7,125 nucleotides of DNA from NCBI GenBank assembly GCA_900549195.1, contig URNK01000089.1, positions 1-7,125 on the forward strand, given 5' to 3'. The notes under the pieces are model-generated. The model did no database searches and was not told the DNA's origin. It was given only the letters and a program-made list of their open reading frames with translations. The translations under genes and the position numbers were made by a program. This DNA comes from an uncultured Collinsella sp. GTDB taxonomy: Bacteria; Actinomycetota; Coriobacteriia; Coriobacteriales; Coriobacteriaceae. Of the stretch, positions 6,679 through 7,125 are shown piece by piece (the first letter of the stretch is position 1; each line of letters begins with the position of its first letter).

Positions 6679-6875
6679 CACAAGACAAACCAGTTTCGCT
6701 ACCAGCTTGTGCTAGGATACATAACGTTACATGAGTTCAACTGTGCTCGCGGCTCCAGCAAGTTGCAAAGCGCAGGGTCGATCAGCATCCGGCCGTAACG
6801 GCGGTGCCAGAAACACCACGAGCTCCAATAAAGATGTCATGCAACGTTGTTTATTTGCATTGAGTTAATTTCAGG

Positions 6876-6998
6876 ATGCGTTTAGTTGTTTGCATGCCAA
6901 AACGTAGCAGCCCTTCAGCTGTTTGCGTGCGGTCCAGTTTTGTACCCGCTTGACTGGCTCGCACGCAGCCAGCTGGGGATGCGGTCATTTTGCGATAC
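6876..6998. repeat. Degenerate short repeats spaced about 52 bp
   Basis: Three related segments begin at 6876 (ATGCGTTTAGTTGTTTGC), 6927 (GTGCGGTCCAGTTTTGTAC) and 6979 (ATGCGGTCATTTTGCGATAC), about 51-52 bp apart. In addition AGTTGTTTGCATGC (6884-6897) and AGCTGTTTGCGTGC (6917-6930) agree at 12 of 14 bases, and CAGCTG occurs at 6916 and 6970. This suggests an eroded tandem array or a site cluster; the similarity is modest. Confidence 0.3.
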
Positions 6999-7080
6999 AC
7001 GTCCGCGTCTCTAGCAACTGCATTTGTACATACCGTTCACGGTGGGGCAGAGCCACGTGCTTGTCTGACTGGGCTCAGGG

Positions 7081-7125
7081 CTGTCTCTTATACACATCTC
7101 CGAGCCCACGAGACTAGCGCTCATC
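7081..7125 (+). other. Illumina Nextera adapter and index (sequencing artefact)
   Basis: From 7081 the sequence is the Nextera mosaic end CTGTCTCTTATACACATCT, then CCGAGCCCACGAGAC (the Read 2 side), an 8-base index TAGCGCTC (7115-7122) and ATC, the first bases of the P7 flow-cell sequence. This is exactly the order seen when reads run through a short insert. It is not genomic DNA and should be trimmed. Confidence 0.98.

Larger units (their letters stand above)
6443..7080. other. Gene-free, lower-GC stretch after the tRNA
   Basis: About 640 bp with visibly lower GC than the genes to the left. The longer open frames (for example plus 6490-6798) lack a ribosome binding site and give low-complexity, His/Asn/Gln-rich peptides with no family resemblance. 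Two short minus-strand frames, 6526-6630 (34 residues) and 6727-6840 (37 residues), also lack a Shine-Dalgarno. It carries the repeats listed separately. It may be true intergenic sequence, decayed DNA or the flank of an element inserted near the tRNA; the window ends too soon to tell. Confidence 0.6.

Noticed and set aside
6490..6798. A 102-codon plus-strand frame after the tRNA
   Set aside because: It has a TTG start without a Shine-Dalgarno, an unlikely composition rich in His, Asn, Gln and Ser, and no recognisable domain.
6727..6840. A 37-residue minus-strand frame (MTSLLELVVFLAPPL...)
   Set aside because: It has no ribosome binding site or promoter at suitable spacing; a frame of this length is expected by chance.
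6948..6959. A 12-base copy of the tRNA-Ala anticodon arm (CGCTTGACTGGC, also 6350-6361), considered as an attachment site
   Set aside because: The match stops in the anticodon loop and does not continue into the tRNA 3' half, as an att duplicate would. There is no integrase gene in the window, so chance is the simpler explanation.
6923..7117. A 64-residue plus-strand frame ending LLYTSPSPRD
   Set aside because: Its end is translated Nextera adapter and its start has no ribosome binding site.

Overview
This looks like a stretch of a high-GC gut actinobacterial genome, most probably Collinsella or a close relative in the Coriobacteriia. That is inference from gene content, protein style and codon use; no marker gene is present. 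The right edge runs into Illumina Nextera adapter, so the window ends at a short-read contig end.

Layout, left to right. On the minus strand, the 5' 742 codons of a glycogen/alpha-glucan phosphorylase gene (glgP, cut by the left edge) follow a complete glycogen branching enzyme gene (glgB), 94 bp apart, probably one glycogen unit transcribed glgB then glgP. A roughly 330-bp divergent intergenic region follows (about 4585-4915). It holds candidate promoters in both directions, a cluster of alternating TGGTA-type half-sites that includes a perfect 9-bp-arm inverted repeat, and a stable hairpin in the glgB leader. On the plus strand come a HAD-family phosphatase gene and, 9 bp later, a thiamine pyrophosphokinase gene. 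They are followed by a well-formed tRNA-Ala(GGC) gene with its own promoter and intrinsic terminator. The last 640 bp of genomic sequence (6443-7080) is visibly less GC-rich, has no convincing gene, and carries an 11-bp inverted repeat and degenerate short repeats. The final 45 bp (7081-7125) is adapter plus sample index.

How the genes fit together. GlgB introduces alpha-1,6 branches into glycogen and GlgP releases glucose-1-phosphate from its chain ends, so the left half handles polysaccharide storage and mobilisation. The HAD enzyme and thiamine pyrophosphokinase form a likely two-gene transcript; the kinase makes thiamine diphosphate, and the HAD substrate cannot be read from sequence. The shared divergent control region suggests, without proving, that both units answer to one regulator.

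No clearly new multi-gene system is visible. The points most worth checking are a GlgB that lacks the normally invariant region-I histidine, its histone-like Lys/Ala tail, the operator-like repeat cluster, and the adapter artefact.
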